Part shown: positions 25,976 through 35,070 of the stretch, piece after piece
Numbering within the stretch: position 1 is the stretch's first letter
Layout: every line of letters begins with the position of its first letter
From: Clostridia bacterium
GTDB lineage: Bacteria; Bacillota; Clostridia; Oscillospirales; CAG-272
NCBI GenBank assembly: GCA_017503105.1
Contig: JAFVTS010000017.1
Span: 1 to 49,995 of the forward strand
DNA length: 49,995 nt
Direction: 5' to 3'
Program-made: the position numbers and the translations under genes
Notes under the pieces: generated by a model
What the model saw: only the letters and a program-made list of their open reading frames with translations
Told to the model about the DNA's origin: nothing
The model's database searches: none

Positions 25976-28609
25976 TTAAAGCATTTTCTTAAGCTCAAAC
26001 AAGAGGTTCATCGCCTCAATGGGAGTAAGAGTATTAAGGTCTGCAGCGCGTATTTTCTCCGCGACCTCGGAATCCTTGGATGCGGCGATGCCCGAGAAAA
26101 GATCGAAGACGGGCTCCTCCGGCTTTGCGCCCGACGGAGCTTTTACAGCTACGCTGCCCTTTTCTATCTCTTCAAGAATAGCGCGCGCACGCTTTACTAC
26201 CTCCGAGGGAACGCCCGCAAGCTTTGCCACCTCGATACCATAAGAATCATCCGTGCCTCCACGGACTATTTTACGAAGGAAAGTGATCGTGTCGCCGCGC
26301 TTCTTTGCGGCAATATTATAATTGACTATTCCGGGAAACTCGTTTTCCATACTCGTAAGCTCGTGATAATGAGTGGCAAAGAGCGTTTTCGCTCCAACCT
26401 TTTTGGAATACGTGTATTCCACGACGGATTTTGCTATTGCCATACCGTCGAATGTGCTCGTGCCTCTTCCGACCTCGTCGTAAATAATAAGCGAGCGGGA
26501 CGTCGCGTTATGAAGTATAGCCGCGACCTCCGTCATCTCAAGCATAAACGTAGACTGCCCCGACGCAAGGTCGTCCGATGCGCCGACGCGGGTAAAGAGC
26601 TTGTCTACTATTCCTATCCTCGCTTCTCTTGCAGGCACGAAGGAGCCTATCTGAGCCATAACGGTGATTATGGCTACCTGGCGCATATAAGTAGACTTTC
26701 CCGCCATATTCGGACCCGTTATAATCATCACTCGGTTATTCGCCGTATCGAGATGAGTGTCGTTTGGAACGAAATAGCTGTCAGAGATAAATCTTTCTAC
26801 GACGGGGTGCCTTCCGTCTTTTATAACGAGCTCGGTCGAAAGGTCGATCTCGGGGCAAACGTATCCGTGTCTGCTTGCCACCTCTCCAAGCGAGCGGAAG
26901 ACGTCGAGCTCGGCTATATAAGCCGCGCTTTTTCTTATCCTGTCGGCATTCTTTGAAATTATATCCCGAAGCTCGGAGAAGAGCTCAAATTCAAGCGCGA
27001 CGAGCTTTTCCTCCGCACCGAAAATAGTGCTCTCCATTTCCTTGAGCTCTTGGGTTATATAACGCTCGCAGTTCGTGAGCGTTTGCTTTCTTATATATCT
27101 TTCGGGAACCTGATCAACGAAGGATTTTGAAACCTCGATATAATATCCGAAGACCTTATTATCGGATACCTTGAGAGTTCTGATCCCCGTCGCTTCCTTT
27201 TCCCTCTCTTCAATGCTTCTCATTATCTCATCACCGTTATCTCTTACAGAGCGGTAATAATCAACGTCGGCATTATATCCGTCCCTTATCATTCCGCCGT
27301 CTCTTATACTGAAGGGCGGAACGTCGACTATGGCACGACCGAGGAGCTCCGCTATATCGTCAAGCGTGTCCAATCCGTCGTGAATTTCTTTTATGTAATC
27401 GCTCTTCTCACCCGCGATAAACTCCTTGAGTTCCGGCAAGCGCGCTATCGTGCGGTATATCGCGCGAAGGTCCTTGGCGTTCGCCGAACCGTAAACAGCC
27501 TTTGCCGTCAGACGCTCAACGTCAAGCATCTCGTCAAAGAGCTCTCCCGTCGATTCTCTTAATTTAAGACTTCTCTCAAAAGCGCCGACTGCCGATTGAC
27601 GCCTCGTTATTCCTGCGGGATTTACGAGAGGCTGAAGCACCCACTGCCTGAGAAGGCGTGCGCCCATTGCCGTCTTGGTCTTATCAAGCACCCAAAGAAG
27701 CGAGCCGCGCTTATCCTTGGTCCTCATAGTTTCAACGAGCTCAAGATTGCGCCTCGTGTTCATATCAAGCTCAAGATACTGTCCGCCGGAATAGACGTTT
27801 ATATCCTTTACAAAGGCGACGTCGCACTTCTGCGTTGCCTCAATGTAAGAAAGAAGAGCGCCGAGCGCCATTATGACCTCGGGCTCGCGAAGCTTTTCGG
27901 CGTCCTTTGAAAAGACGGAAAGCACGCGCTCACGCGCCCTTTCATAATCGAAAGCGCTCTTCGGAGCGGGTGATACCACGGTAGAAAATCTCTCCGAGAA
28001 AAACGCCGCGATCTCCCTTGCCGTATCCCCCGAATCGCTTATTATAAGCTCCGAGGGGCGGAAAACGCTTGCCTCGTTTTTTACGCGGTTAACAAAGTCC
28101 TCTCCGTCGATAAACGTCACCGAGAACTCACCCGTGGAAATATCCGCAAAAGCAAGTCCCGCGACACGCGCACCGAGGACGAGAGAGGAAAGGAAGTTGT
28201 TGCTTCCCTCGTTAAGAAGGGTGTTATCGGTGATAGTACCCGGGGTGACGACTCTCGTCACCTCGCGCTTTACAAGCCCTACCGCCTCCTTCGGGTCCTC
28301 GGTCTGCTCACAAACGGCAACCTTGAAGCCGTGCTCAACGAGCTTTCCGATATAAAGGTCCGATTTATGGAAAGGAACTCCGCACATAGCCGCGCGCTTT
28401 CCCTCTCCGCAGTCCCTTGAAGTAAGGGTGAGTCCGAGAGCGCGCGAAACGGCGAGTGCATCCTCAAAGAAGCACTCGTAAAAATCTCCAAGCCTGTAAA
28501 GCATTATATACCCCTCGTACTGACCCCGCACCTCAAGGTACTGAGTCATCATCGGAGTTACCTTTACCGCCTCGGATCGGTTATTAAGAATATCTGCCTC
28601 GGTCGCCAT
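25976..28609 (-). CDS. mutS: DNA mismatch repair protein MutS
   Basis: MutS recognises mismatches and small loops. The mismatch-binding domain has the Phe-x-Glu-type motif inside LYRLGDFYECFFEDA. The core/clamp is long and helical, and the ATPase has Walker A GPNMAGKSTYMRQ (near residue 630), DEVGRGTST and the ATHYHEL motif. An in-frame start exists at 28660, but the ATG at 28609 has AGAGGTGA nine bases upstream and gives 877 aa, close to the normal 850-870. The upstream neighbour ends 54 bases away. Confidence 0.97.
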   Translation of the reverse strand: MATEADILNNRSEAVKVTPMMTQYLEVRGQYEGYIMLYRLGDFYECFFEDALAVSRALGLTLTSRDCGEGKRAAMCGVPFHKSDLYIGKLVEHGFKVAVCEQTEDPKEAVGLVKREVTRVVTPGTITDNTLLNEGSNNFLSSLVLGARVAGLAFADISTGEFSVTFIDGEDFVNRVKNEASVFRPSELIISDSGDTAREIAAFFSERFSTVVSPAPKSAFDYERARERVLSVFSKDAEKLREPEVIMALGALLSYIEATQKCDVAFVKDINVYSGGQYLELDMNTRRNLELVETMRTKDKRGSLLWVLDKTKTAMGARLLRQWVLQPLVNPAGITRRQSAVGAFERSLKLRESTGELFDEMLDVERLTAKAVYGSANAKDLRAIYRTIARLPELKEFIAGEKSDYIKEIHDGLDTLDDIAELLGRAIVDVPPFSIRDGGMIRDGYNADVDYYRSVRDNGDEIMRSIEEREKEATGIRTLKVSDNKVFGYYIEVSKSFVDQVPERYIRKQTLTNCERYITQELKEMESTIFGAEEKLVALEFELFSELRDIISKNADRIRKSAAYIAELDVFRSLGEVASRHGYVCPEIDLSTELVIKDGRHPVVERFISDSYFVPNDTHLDTANNRVMIITGPNMAGKSTYMRQVAIITVMAQIGSFVPAREARIGIVDKLFTRVGASDDLASGQSTFMLEMTEVAAILHNATSRSLIIYDEVGRGTSTFDGMAIAKSVVEYTYSKKVGAKTLFATHYHELTSMENEFPGIVNYNIAAKKRGDTITFLRKIVRGGTDDSYGIEVAKLAGVPSEVVKRARAILEEIEKGSVAVKAPSGAKPEEPVFDLFSGIAASKDSEVAEKIRAADLNTLTPIEAMNLLFELKKML

Positions 28610-28663
28610 TCGTCCGTCACCTCTTAAAAAATTCTGTAAAGCTCTCTCTTTTTTTTGCAAAAA

Positions 28664-29059
28664 TCAGTGGCATCCTGAGCACGTAGAGCAGTCGTGCGTG
28701 CAGGTCTCGGGGCGCTCACCCGTAATGCAGAAGCGGATCTCGCCGTTGACGTCAGCCATAAGAGCATCCATAGCCTGCTGAGCCTTTGCGAACGCCGCGT
28801 AATTCTCGTTTGCGGTAATTTCCGCGCCGAGCTCCTCAAGTCTTGCTCTCAGATCGGCTATTGCCTTTTGGTCAGCCTCATCGGTGTTCTTGGAAAATTC
28901 CTCACCGAGAAGTCTTCTGTCCGCCTCGTATTCGCTCATCTTTTCCTGAAGAGCAAGATCCTTGTCAAACGCGTCCTTAGCGGCAGTAAGATTTTTGATC
29001 TCCTCGCTCTTTGCTATCTCCTCGCCGAGGTTGTGAGCAAGCTCAATAATTTTAGTCAT
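28664..29059 (-). CDS. ricA: YlbF/YmcA (Ric) family regulator with Cys-rich tail
   Basis: RicA (YmcA), RicF (YlbF) and RicT form a complex that binds [4Fe-4S] clusters and FAD in Bacillus. The complex assists RNase Y-dependent mRNA maturation and influences competence, biofilm and sporulation. This 131-aa protein has the helical com_ylbF domain (residues 3-108). A tail follows with five cysteines at 111, 120, 124, 127 and 130, and His131 last. The tail fits cluster ligands. The location between miaB and mutS matches ymcA in Bacillus, so RicA is favoured over RicF. AGGAG precedes the ATG. Confidence 0.88.
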   Translation of the reverse strand: MTKIIELAHNLGEEIAKSEEIKNLTAAKDAFDKDLALQEKMSEYEADRRLLGEEFSKNTDEADQKAIADLRARLEELGAEITANENYAAFAKAQQAMDALMADVNGEIRFCITGERPETCTHDCSTCSGCH

Positions 29060-29098
29060 AGTTCTTATCTCCTTAATTTTTTATATTCAATTTATTTT

Positions 29099-30475
29099 TT
29101 ATTTTCCGTAAAGGCAGGATATTCCCGCTCTTTCTATCAGAACGTCAGCGAACTCGCCGAGCTCTGCATCGCACGATTTGAAATGCACGAGTCGCGCGTC
29201 GGGAGTGCGTCCCGTATACACGAGGACTCCGTCCTTCTCGTCGGACGATTCCACAAGCACACGCACGCGTTTTCCGACAAACGGAAGATTGCACTCAAGA
29301 GAGATCTCGTTTTGCATTTCTATTAGTCTTGCCATACGAGCGTCCATAACCGAGCGCTCAACGCGGTTCTCCATAAGCGCCGCCCGCGTCCCGTTCCTCG
29401 GTGAATAAAGAAACGCGTACACCATATCAAAGCGCACGGTCGAGAGGACGTCAAGAGTTTCGAGAAAATCTCCGTCCTCCTCCTCTGGGAAGCCGATTAT
29501 AACGTCCGTGCTGAGCGCAATTTCGGGAACTGCCGCCCTTAGCGCTCTGACCGTTTCAAGATACTTCTCTTTCGTGTACGTTCTGTTCATAGAACGCAGT
29601 ATCTTATCGCTGCCGGATTGCAAAGGCAAGTGAAAATACGGAGCTATCTTTCCTTTATACCGCCTGATAGCTTCAATAAGCTCGGGGGATACGTCCTTCG
29701 GATGGCTCGTCATAAATCTTATTATGAAATCGCCCTCGATCCTCGCTATCTCGGATATAAGCTCGGCAAAAGTCAGATCCGAGCTGTACGAATTGACGTT
29801 TTGTCCGAGAAGAGTTATTTCCTTCGTGCCTGCGGCAACAAGCTCGCGGCATTCTTTTATAACGGCCGCGCTGTCGCGGCTTCGCTCCCTTCCTCTTACG
29901 TAGGGCACTATGCAATAGGTACAAAAATTATTGCAGCCGTACATTACGGATACCCAAGATTTAAAAGTGCTCGTCCTGCTTACGGGAATATCCTCAACTA
30001 TTCGAGGCTCCGAAACATACGGGACAAACGTCCTTTTTCTATTTTGTACGACCTCGGCAATTACGGCGGGAAGCTTGTGTATCTCGCTCGGAGGCAAGGT
30101 AAAATCAACGTAATGAAAATCACGTTTCAGCATATCCACTCGTCGGGGCTCTGCCGCCATACAGCCAAGAACGCCGATTATAAGCTCGGGGTTGCTTTTC
30201 CTCAGCGCTTTGAATCTTCCGAGAAGAGAAAGCGCCTTCATTTCGGCGTGCTCTCTTATCGCGCAAGTGTTCAAAAGAATAACGTCGGCATCTTCCGCCC
30301 TCTCGGCAAGGCTGCAACCCATCGTCGCAAGCATTCCGCGAAGTCTTTCGCTGTCCGCTTCGTTTTGCTGACATCCGAAGGTGACCACGTGCGCCCGTTT
30401 GCCGTCAAGGGCGTCGGAGCGACGAAGATCGTAAAGCTCAAAAAAGCTTTGAGTCTTACTTAAATCTGAATTCAT
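29099..30475 (-). CDS. miaB: tRNA (i6A37) methylthiotransferase MiaB
   Basis: MiaB adds a methylthio group to i6A37 of tRNAs reading UNN codons. The N-terminal auxiliary-cluster cysteines are C35, C71 and C105. The radical SAM motif CNNFCTYC supplies C181, C185 and C188, followed by IVPYVRGRERSR, characteristic of MiaB and not of MtaB. A TRAM domain occupies roughly the last 60 residues. The 458-aa length is normal. It leads the operon miaB-ricA-mutS-mutL-tgt-esterase. Confidence 0.97.
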   Translation of the reverse strand: MNSDLSKTQSFFELYDLRRSDALDGKRAHVVTFGCQQNEADSERLRGMLATMGCSLAERAEDADVILLNTCAIREHAEMKALSLLGRFKALRKSNPELIIGVLGCMAAEPRRVDMLKRDFHYVDFTLPPSEIHKLPAVIAEVVQNRKRTFVPYVSEPRIVEDIPVSRTSTFKSWVSVMYGCNNFCTYCIVPYVRGRERSRDSAAVIKECRELVAAGTKEITLLGQNVNSYSSDLTFAELISEIARIEGDFIIRFMTSHPKDVSPELIEAIRRYKGKIAPYFHLPLQSGSDKILRSMNRTYTKEKYLETVRALRAAVPEIALSTDVIIGFPEEEDGDFLETLDVLSTVRFDMVYAFLYSPRNGTRAALMENRVERSVMDARMARLIEMQNEISLECNLPFVGKRVRVLVESSDEKDGVLVYTGRTPDARLVHFKSCDAELGEFADVLIERAGISCLYGK

Positions 30476-30506
30476 ATCTGACCTTTATATAAAATAATAA
30501 TATTAT

Positions 30507-30535
30507 ATTTTATCACAAACAGACGTGCTTTGCAA
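30507..30535 (-). promoter_or_regulatory. Sigma-A promoter of the miaB-mutS-tgt operon
   Basis: On the minus strand TTGCAA (30530-30535) and TAAAAT (30507-30512) are 17 bases apart, 31 bases before the miaB start. It lies in the short gap downstream of dxs, where no terminator hairpin is visible, so dxs transcripts may also read into miaB. Confidence 0.7.
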
Positions 30536-30548
30536 TAGATAATCTTGC

Positions 30549-32387
30549 TTATTTCATTTTTTCGGCAATTTTTTCGGGGCTGAGACCAACGAAACCGTAA
30601 AGGTCGCACTTTTCTTGCGGAGCAGCAAAATTATCGTCTATCGCCGCTATGCGGTAGTCCTTGACCGTATCACGGACGAGCTCGCCGAAGATCATAGCCG
30701 CGCCGCCGTTCTTAATACCTTCCTCGACGAAAACAACTCTCTCGGCTGCCGAAAGAACGGACTTCAAGCGCTCCTTTACAGGCTCGTATGGCTTAAGGCG
30801 CTCAAGAAGAACGACGCCGCTTTCTATGCCCTCCTCCGCGAGGATATCCGACGCTCCAAGAACGCGCTCGACTATATTGCCGTACGTTATATACAAGTAT
30901 CGGGGCGGCGCTTTTTCATCAAAATCAAGAGAAATAAACGGGTCGTCAACGTCACGGACGAATCTGCCTTCTATATTCTTTGGCTCCTGCGAGTTCGCGT
31001 ATCTCACGGCGACGGGAGAGTCCGCGAAGGCGGCCTCTCTGACGGCTTTTCTGAGGCTTTCATACGTAACGGGCGCGTAAATGCTTATACTCGGAATATG
31101 CGAAAGAAACGCAACGTCAAAAATTCCGTGATGCGTCGCGCCGTCCGAAACGGCAAGCCCCGCCCTGTCTATCATCATTTTGACGGGAAGATTCTGAAGA
31201 GCGACGTCGTGAAGTATACTGTCGTAAGCGCGCTGAAGAAACGTCGAGTATATCGCCACGAACGGTTTATATCCCGAGGCTGCAAGCCCCGCCGAGAAGG
31301 TCAAGGCGTGTTCCTCCGCTATTCCGACGTCGAAGTATCTTTCCGGGTACGACGCCCCGAAAACATCAAGCCCCGTTCCAATTCCCATAGCAGCCGTCAC
31401 GGCGGTGATCTTTTCATCTTCCTTCGCAAGGCGTGTAAGCTCCTCGGCAAAAACGCTGTGGAAGCTGTCCACGGTCTTCTTTCCGTTATATACGCTGTGG
31501 AAACCGTCAGGACGCTCTTCTGCCGGAGAATATCCCCTGCCTTTTTGAGTTTTCAAGTGAACGACGACGCATTTCTTCAACTTCTTCGCGTCGCGCAAAA
31601 CGCGTTCGGTAAGCTTATAATCGTTGCCGTCTATCGGGCCGCGGTAATAAAGTCCGAGGCTTTCAAAATAGCTCTCGTCATAGACGGCTCCTTTTATGCG
31701 CTCCTTCATAAATCTCAAAAATCGGCCGAGCGGCTTGCCGATCAAAGGAACGTGAGAGAGGAAGGATTTCGTTCCTCTTTTAAAGTTCATATATCCCTCT
31801 GACATACGGGCTTTGGCAAAATATGACGCAAATGCGCCTCTGTTCTGTGAGATGGACATTCCGTTTTCGTTAAGCACGATGATAAGCCTGAGATCGGGGT
31901 GGCAGTTATTGAGCGCCTCGTGAATCATACCGCCCGTATACGCGCCGTCCCCTATCACGGCAACCGTATACGCATCTGACCCTTCAAGCCTGTTTGCTTC
32001 GGCAAATCCAAGAGCTGCGGAAAGTGACGTAGAGCTGTGCCCCGCACCAAACGGATCGTGCTCGCTCTCATCGCTCTTCGTAAATCCCGAAAGACCTCCC
32101 GGAACACGCAGATCCGAAAATCGCTCGCGTCTGCCCGTTATGATCTTGTGGACGTACGCCTGGTGCCCGACGTCAAAAATTATTTTATCCTTAGGCGAAT
32201 CAAATATTCTGTGAAGCGCAACGCTGAGCTCCACCGCTCCGAGATTCGAAGCAAGGTGTCCGCCGTGCTCACCCACCGTTTCGACGAGGAAGCATCTTAA
32301 CTCCTCGCAAAGCTCGGGGATCTCTTCCGCCCTTAATCTTTTAATATCCGCAGGAGAGGATATATCATCAAGATATTTGTATTTCAT
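30549..32387 (-). CDS. dxs: 1-deoxy-D-xylulose-5-phosphate synthase
   Basis: Dxs condenses pyruvate and glyceraldehyde-3-phosphate in the first step of the MEP isoprenoid pathway and also feeds thiamine and pyridoxal synthesis. The thiamine diphosphate motif GDGAYTGG...ALNN (146-161), VGHQAYVHKI, the EEHALTFSAG block with the catalytic Glu, and the transketolase motif DRAGLAVSDGATHHG are intact. The 612-aa length is normal. Its ATG lies 20 bases inside the end of the AraC gene, with GAGGAT as ribosome binding site. No other isoprenoid gene is nearby. Confidence 0.97.
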   Translation of the reverse strand: MKYKYLDDISSPADIKRLRAEEIPELCEELRCFLVETVGEHGGHLASNLGAVELSVALHRIFDSPKDKIIFDVGHQAYVHKIITGRRERFSDLRVPGGLSGFTKSDESEHDPFGAGHSSTSLSAALGFAEANRLEGSDAYTVAVIGDGAYTGGMIHEALNNCHPDLRLIIVLNENGMSISQNRGAFASYFAKARMSEGYMNFKRGTKSFLSHVPLIGKPLGRFLRFMKERIKGAVYDESYFESLGLYYRGPIDGNDYKLTERVLRDAKKLKKCVVVHLKTQKGRGYSPAEERPDGFHSVYNGKKTVDSFHSVFAEELTRLAKEDEKITAVTAAMGIGTGLDVFGASYPERYFDVGIAEEHALTFSAGLAASGYKPFVAIYSTFLQRAYDSILHDVALQNLPVKMMIDRAGLAVSDGATHHGIFDVAFLSHIPSISIYAPVTYESLRKAVREAAFADSPVAVRYANSQEPKNIEGRFVRDVDDPFISLDFDEKAPPRYLYITYGNIVERVLGASDILAEEGIESGVVLLERLKPYEPVKERLKSVLSAAERVVFVEEGIKNGGAAMIFGELVRDTVKDYRIAAIDDNFAAPQEKCDLYGFVGLSPEKIAEKMK

Positions 32388-33222
32388 TGGTTTTATCCTC
32401 GCTTATACTCTCTGATGTCTTGACGTTTACCGTCGGTGCCTCGCCGAGCACTTTCACGTACGCACGATAAAATGCCGAATAATCTCCGAATCCTACTCTG
32501 TAAGCAGCGCCCGACGCCGTTTCCCCCGACTCTATGAGCTGCTTTGCAAGCATTATACGCTTTCTGTTTATATATCCGTGGACCGATATTCCGTTGTGCT
32601 TTTTAAAAGCTCGGCAAAGATAATACTTGCTGACAAAAAATCTCTTTGCTATTTTATCAAGGTTGATGTTTTTATCTATGTTTTCATTAAGGTATTTTAT
32701 AACTCTTGCTCCAAGCTCTCCCTCGTCGACGGAGCGCGTCTCTCCCGCAGAAACGGAAAGCAGCATTATAAGCTCCGATAAAAGAAGGCGCATAAAGGGC
32801 TCGCGCCGTTCTTCATCGAGTGACGAGGCAAGCGAAAACCTGTCAAATATTCCTACGAACGATTCGCTCAAGGTGAAAGCAGAATAAGCGTCCTCGCCCT
32901 GCTTTTTCGCAATTATCGTTTCAAAAAGCTCTCTTGCCTCGGGCAACACAGAAGAGGCTGTAAAATGAAGCACGTAGCGCTCGTAGGGAGCACTCGCGTC
33001 TATTTTTATGCAGTGATACTCAAGAGGGCGGGCGCACATAAGAGTGCCCGGCGTAACCAAAAACTCCGCGCCTTCTATAATATACTTGCCCTTTCCGTTA
33101 ACGATAAAAAGAAACTCGTAAGCGTCGTGGCAATGACTTATTTCAGTACCGACCGGTGCGATTTCGTGCATACCGTACGAAAAACCAATATCTTTAGTCC
33201 TCAGTTGGAATCTATTATTCAT
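32368..33222 (-). CDS. AraC family regulator with N-terminal cupin
   Basis: The 284-aa protein has an N-terminal cupin sensor (residues ~10-130, with CHDAYEFLFIVNGKGKYIIEG and PGTLMCARPLEYH) and a C-terminal AraC DNA-binding domain. The latter comprises two helix-turn-helix units (INLDKIAKRFFVSKYYLCRAFKKHNG and SGAAYRVGFGDYSAFYRAYVK). The ATG at 33222 follows a TTG that would add one residue. It is divergent from the isomerase/oxidoreductase operon and overlaps the start of dxs, so it probably controls the divergent operon while also being co-transcribed with dxs. The ligand is probably a sugar. Confidence 0.93.
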   Translation of the reverse strand: MNNRFQLRTKDIGFSYGMHEIAPVGTEISHCHDAYEFLFIVNGKGKYIIEGAEFLVTPGTLMCARPLEYHCIKIDASAPYERYVLHFTASSVLPEARELFETIIAKKQGEDAYSAFTLSESFVGIFDRFSLASSLDEERREPFMRLLLSELIMLLSVSAGETRSVDEGELGARVIKYLNENIDKNINLDKIAKRFFVSKYYLCRAFKKHNGISVHGYINRKRIMLAKQLIESGETASGAAYRVGFGDYSAFYRAYVKVLGEAPTVNVKTSESISEDKTNEIQIS

Positions 33223-33267
33223 CAAAATTCCCGCTTTTCTAATTTTAATAAATTTATCAATAAAAAC

Positions 33268-33296
33268 ATTATATCATACCCGAGCAATTTTTGCAA
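33268..33296 (-). promoter_or_regulatory. Sigma-A promoter of the araC-dxs unit
   Basis: On the minus strand TTGCAA (33291-33296) and TATAAT (33268-33273) are separated by 17 bases, about 45 bases before the AraC start codon. Confidence 0.75.
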
Positions 33297-33308
33297 TAGT
33301 TTTTGCAA
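33288..33308. promoter_or_regulatory. Candidate AraC operator: tandem TTTTTGCAA repeats
   Basis: Two direct copies of TTTTTGCAA (33288-33296 and 33300-33308) begin 12 bases apart. They overlap the -35 box of the AraC promoter and lie just upstream of the divergent promoter. Tandem half-sites are the usual form of AraC-family operators. Confidence 0.4.
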
Positions 33309-33328
33309 GTCTTTCAATGAATAAATAC

Positions 33329-33357
33329 TTGAAAATATTAAGAATCTATGTTAAAAT
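33329..33357 (+). promoter_or_regulatory. Sigma-A promoter of the isomerase/oxidoreductase operon
   Basis: TTGAAA (33329-33334) and TAAAAT (33352-33357) are 17 bases apart, about 67 bases before the ATG at 33425. Confidence 0.7.
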
Positions 33358-33424
33358 TGATGTGAAGGTACAGGTTTTTAATTTTTACCTTGTGAAAACT
33401 TATAATAAAAGGAGAAAAGCAAAA

Positions 33425-34177
33425 ATGAAACTTGGCGCACAATTCTACACTATCAGAGACAACACAACTACCCCGGAAGATCTCAAAAAAAGCTTTGCAG
33501 CGATAAAGAATATCGGATATGAGGTTGCTCAGATGTCTGCAATATGCGATATTGACGCAAACCTTCTTAAATCTTACTCTGACGAATATTCTTTGCCTAT
33601 CACCTGCACGCATTCCGCTTTCAAAAGAATAATTAACGACACGGATGCACTTATAAAAGAGCACATCATCTACGGATGCCCCGTTATAGGTCTTGGCAGT
33701 ATGCCTCAGGAATATCGTAATTCTCTGGACGGCGTCAGAGCGTTTCTTAAAGAAATGGCCGAGCCTATGAAAAAGATGGAGGCTGCAGGACTTACGTTTG
33801 CATACCACAACCACGCATTTGAGTTTCAGCTTGACGGTGACAAGCCCTTCTATGATATAATGATAGAAGAAGCTCCGACGATGGGATTCATCCTTGATAC
33901 GTATTGGGTAAAGTTTGCGGGATTTGACTATCTCTACTACTTAAAGAAGCTCGGTCCCGCGAGAATTTCGAACGTCCACTTCAAGGATATGGACTCCGAG
34001 CCTAAGGGTAAGATTTGCCCCTGCGGCACGGGAGTTATAGATTTCGGAGAGGTTAAAAATCTTTGCGAAGAGCTCGGAATTCCCAACGCACTCGTTGAGC
34101 AGGATAACGCACCTGACACAGGCGACTCCATCGGTCAGATGATAATAAGCTATAACAATCTCAAGAAGTATTTCTGA
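33425..34177 (+). CDS. Sugar phosphate isomerase/epimerase (xylose isomerase-like TIM barrel)
   Basis: The 250-aa protein is an AP_endonuc_2/xylose isomerase-like TIM barrel. Candidate metal ligands and active-site residues are visible in FAYHNHAFEF, ILDTYWV, VHFKDMD and ALVEQDNAP. The ATG at 33425 is chosen because GGAGA lies upstream and family homology (KLGAQFYTIRD) starts there; a longer frame from 33317 runs through the promoter. It opens a four-gene operon with a second isomerase and two Gfo/Idh/MocA enzymes. It is related to the gene at 39879-40712. Likely chemistry is isomerisation, epimerisation or elimination on a keto sugar; substrate unknown. Confidence 0.92.
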   Translation: MKLGAQFYTIRDNTTTPEDLKKSFAAIKNIGYEVAQMSAICDIDANLLKSYSDEYSLPITCTHSAFKRIINDTDALIKEHIIYGCPVIGLGSMPQEYRNSLDGVRAFLKEMAEPMKKMEAAGLTFAYHNHAFEFQLDGDKPFYDIMIEEAPTMGFILDTYWVKFAGFDYLYYLKKLGPARISNVHFKDMDSEPKGKICPCGTGVIDFGEVKNLCEELGIPNALVEQDNAPDTGDSIGQMIISYNNLKKYF

Positions 34178-34188
34178 GGTATATAGTT

Positions 34189-35070
34189 ATGGCAAGATTT
34201 GTTTTAAGCGCGTTTGCCGATGAAGCGGGTAGTTCGATCGACGAGCAGATCGCCGCTCTTCGTGAAAACGAAATAGATTACATAGAACCGAGAAACATCG
34301 GAGGAAAAGGCATTCTTGAGCTTTCCGACGAGGAAATTCTCGAAGTAAAGAAAAAGCTTGACGATGCGGGAATAAAGGTAGGCTCTCTTGGCTCACCTAT
34401 CGGAAAATATCCGATAGACGGAGAGTTTGCTCCGCATTTTGAGAAGACGAAGAGAGCTGTTGAGATATGCAAGCTCCTTGAAACGAAGAACATACGTATG
34501 TTCTCCTTCTTTACATCGCAGGATAAACTTGCAGAGGTAAAGGATGAGGTAATTTCAAGACTCCGTGAAATGGTAGCCTACGGCAAGAAAAACGGCATTC
34601 GCTTCTGCCACGAGAACGAGTCCGCAATATACGGGCAAATGCCCGCCGAGGTTAAAGAACTTCTCACCGAAATTCCCGATATGTACGGTATCTTCGACGC
34701 GGCGAATTACAGAATGAACGGAGCCGACGTTGACGCAGGAATAGACGCAACTCTCACAAGGCTTGCTTATTTGCACATTAAGGACGCGATATACGGGGAG
34801 CAGATGATAGTCCCCGCCGGCGAGGGCGAAGGAAAGATAGCGGAAGTCTTAAACAAGGTCAACGACGCGACAGACGAAGTAATCTACCTCACCCTTGAGC
34901 CTCACTTAAAGCTCTTTGATGCTTATAAAGATATCGACGAGCACGAGCTCAAGAACAAATACGTCTTCAAGACCAACAGAGAGGCGTTCGACTTTGCCGC
35001 GAACGCGCTCAAAAAGCTCCTCAAAGAAAACGGATACGAAAGGAATGGTAATAACGAATGGATAAGGTAA
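34189..35070 (+). CDS. Sugar phosphate isomerase/epimerase, second copy
   Basis: This 293-aa TIM barrel belongs to the same superfamily but a different subgroup (SAFADEAGSSIDEQIAALRENEIDYIEPRNI at the N-terminus). Metal-ligand-type segments are CHENESAIYG, YGIFDAANYR, YLHIKDAIYG and LTLEPHL. GAGGT precedes the ATG by eight bases. It is 11 bases after the first isomerase and its end overlaps the next gene by 13 bases. Similar proteins in gut Firmicutes work with Gfo/Idh/MocA dehydrogenases on inositol-like or 3-keto sugars. Confidence 0.9.
   Translation: MARFVLSAFADEAGSSIDEQIAALRENEIDYIEPRNIGGKGILELSDEEILEVKKKLDDAGIKVGSLGSPIGKYPIDGEFAPHFEKTKRAVEICKLLETKNIRMFSFFTSQDKLAEVKDEVISRLREMVAYGKKNGIRFCHENESAIYGQMPAEVKELLTEIPDMYGIFDAANYRMNGADVDAGIDATLTRLAYLHIKDAIYGEQMIVPAGEGEGKIAEVLNKVNDATDEVIYLTLEPHLKLFDAYKDIDEHELKNKYVFKTNREAFDFAANALKKLLKENGYERNGNNEWIR

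Noticed and set aside
30615-31802. 395-codon plus-strand open frame opposite dxs
   Set aside because: It is antisense to conserved dxs, is rich in Arg/Leu/Lys with no domain, and has no promoter or ribosome binding site.
33317-33424. N-terminal extension of the first isomerase
   Set aside because: The extra 36 codons cover the promoter (33329-33357) and the ribosome binding site of the ATG at 33425, and family similarity starts at that ATG.
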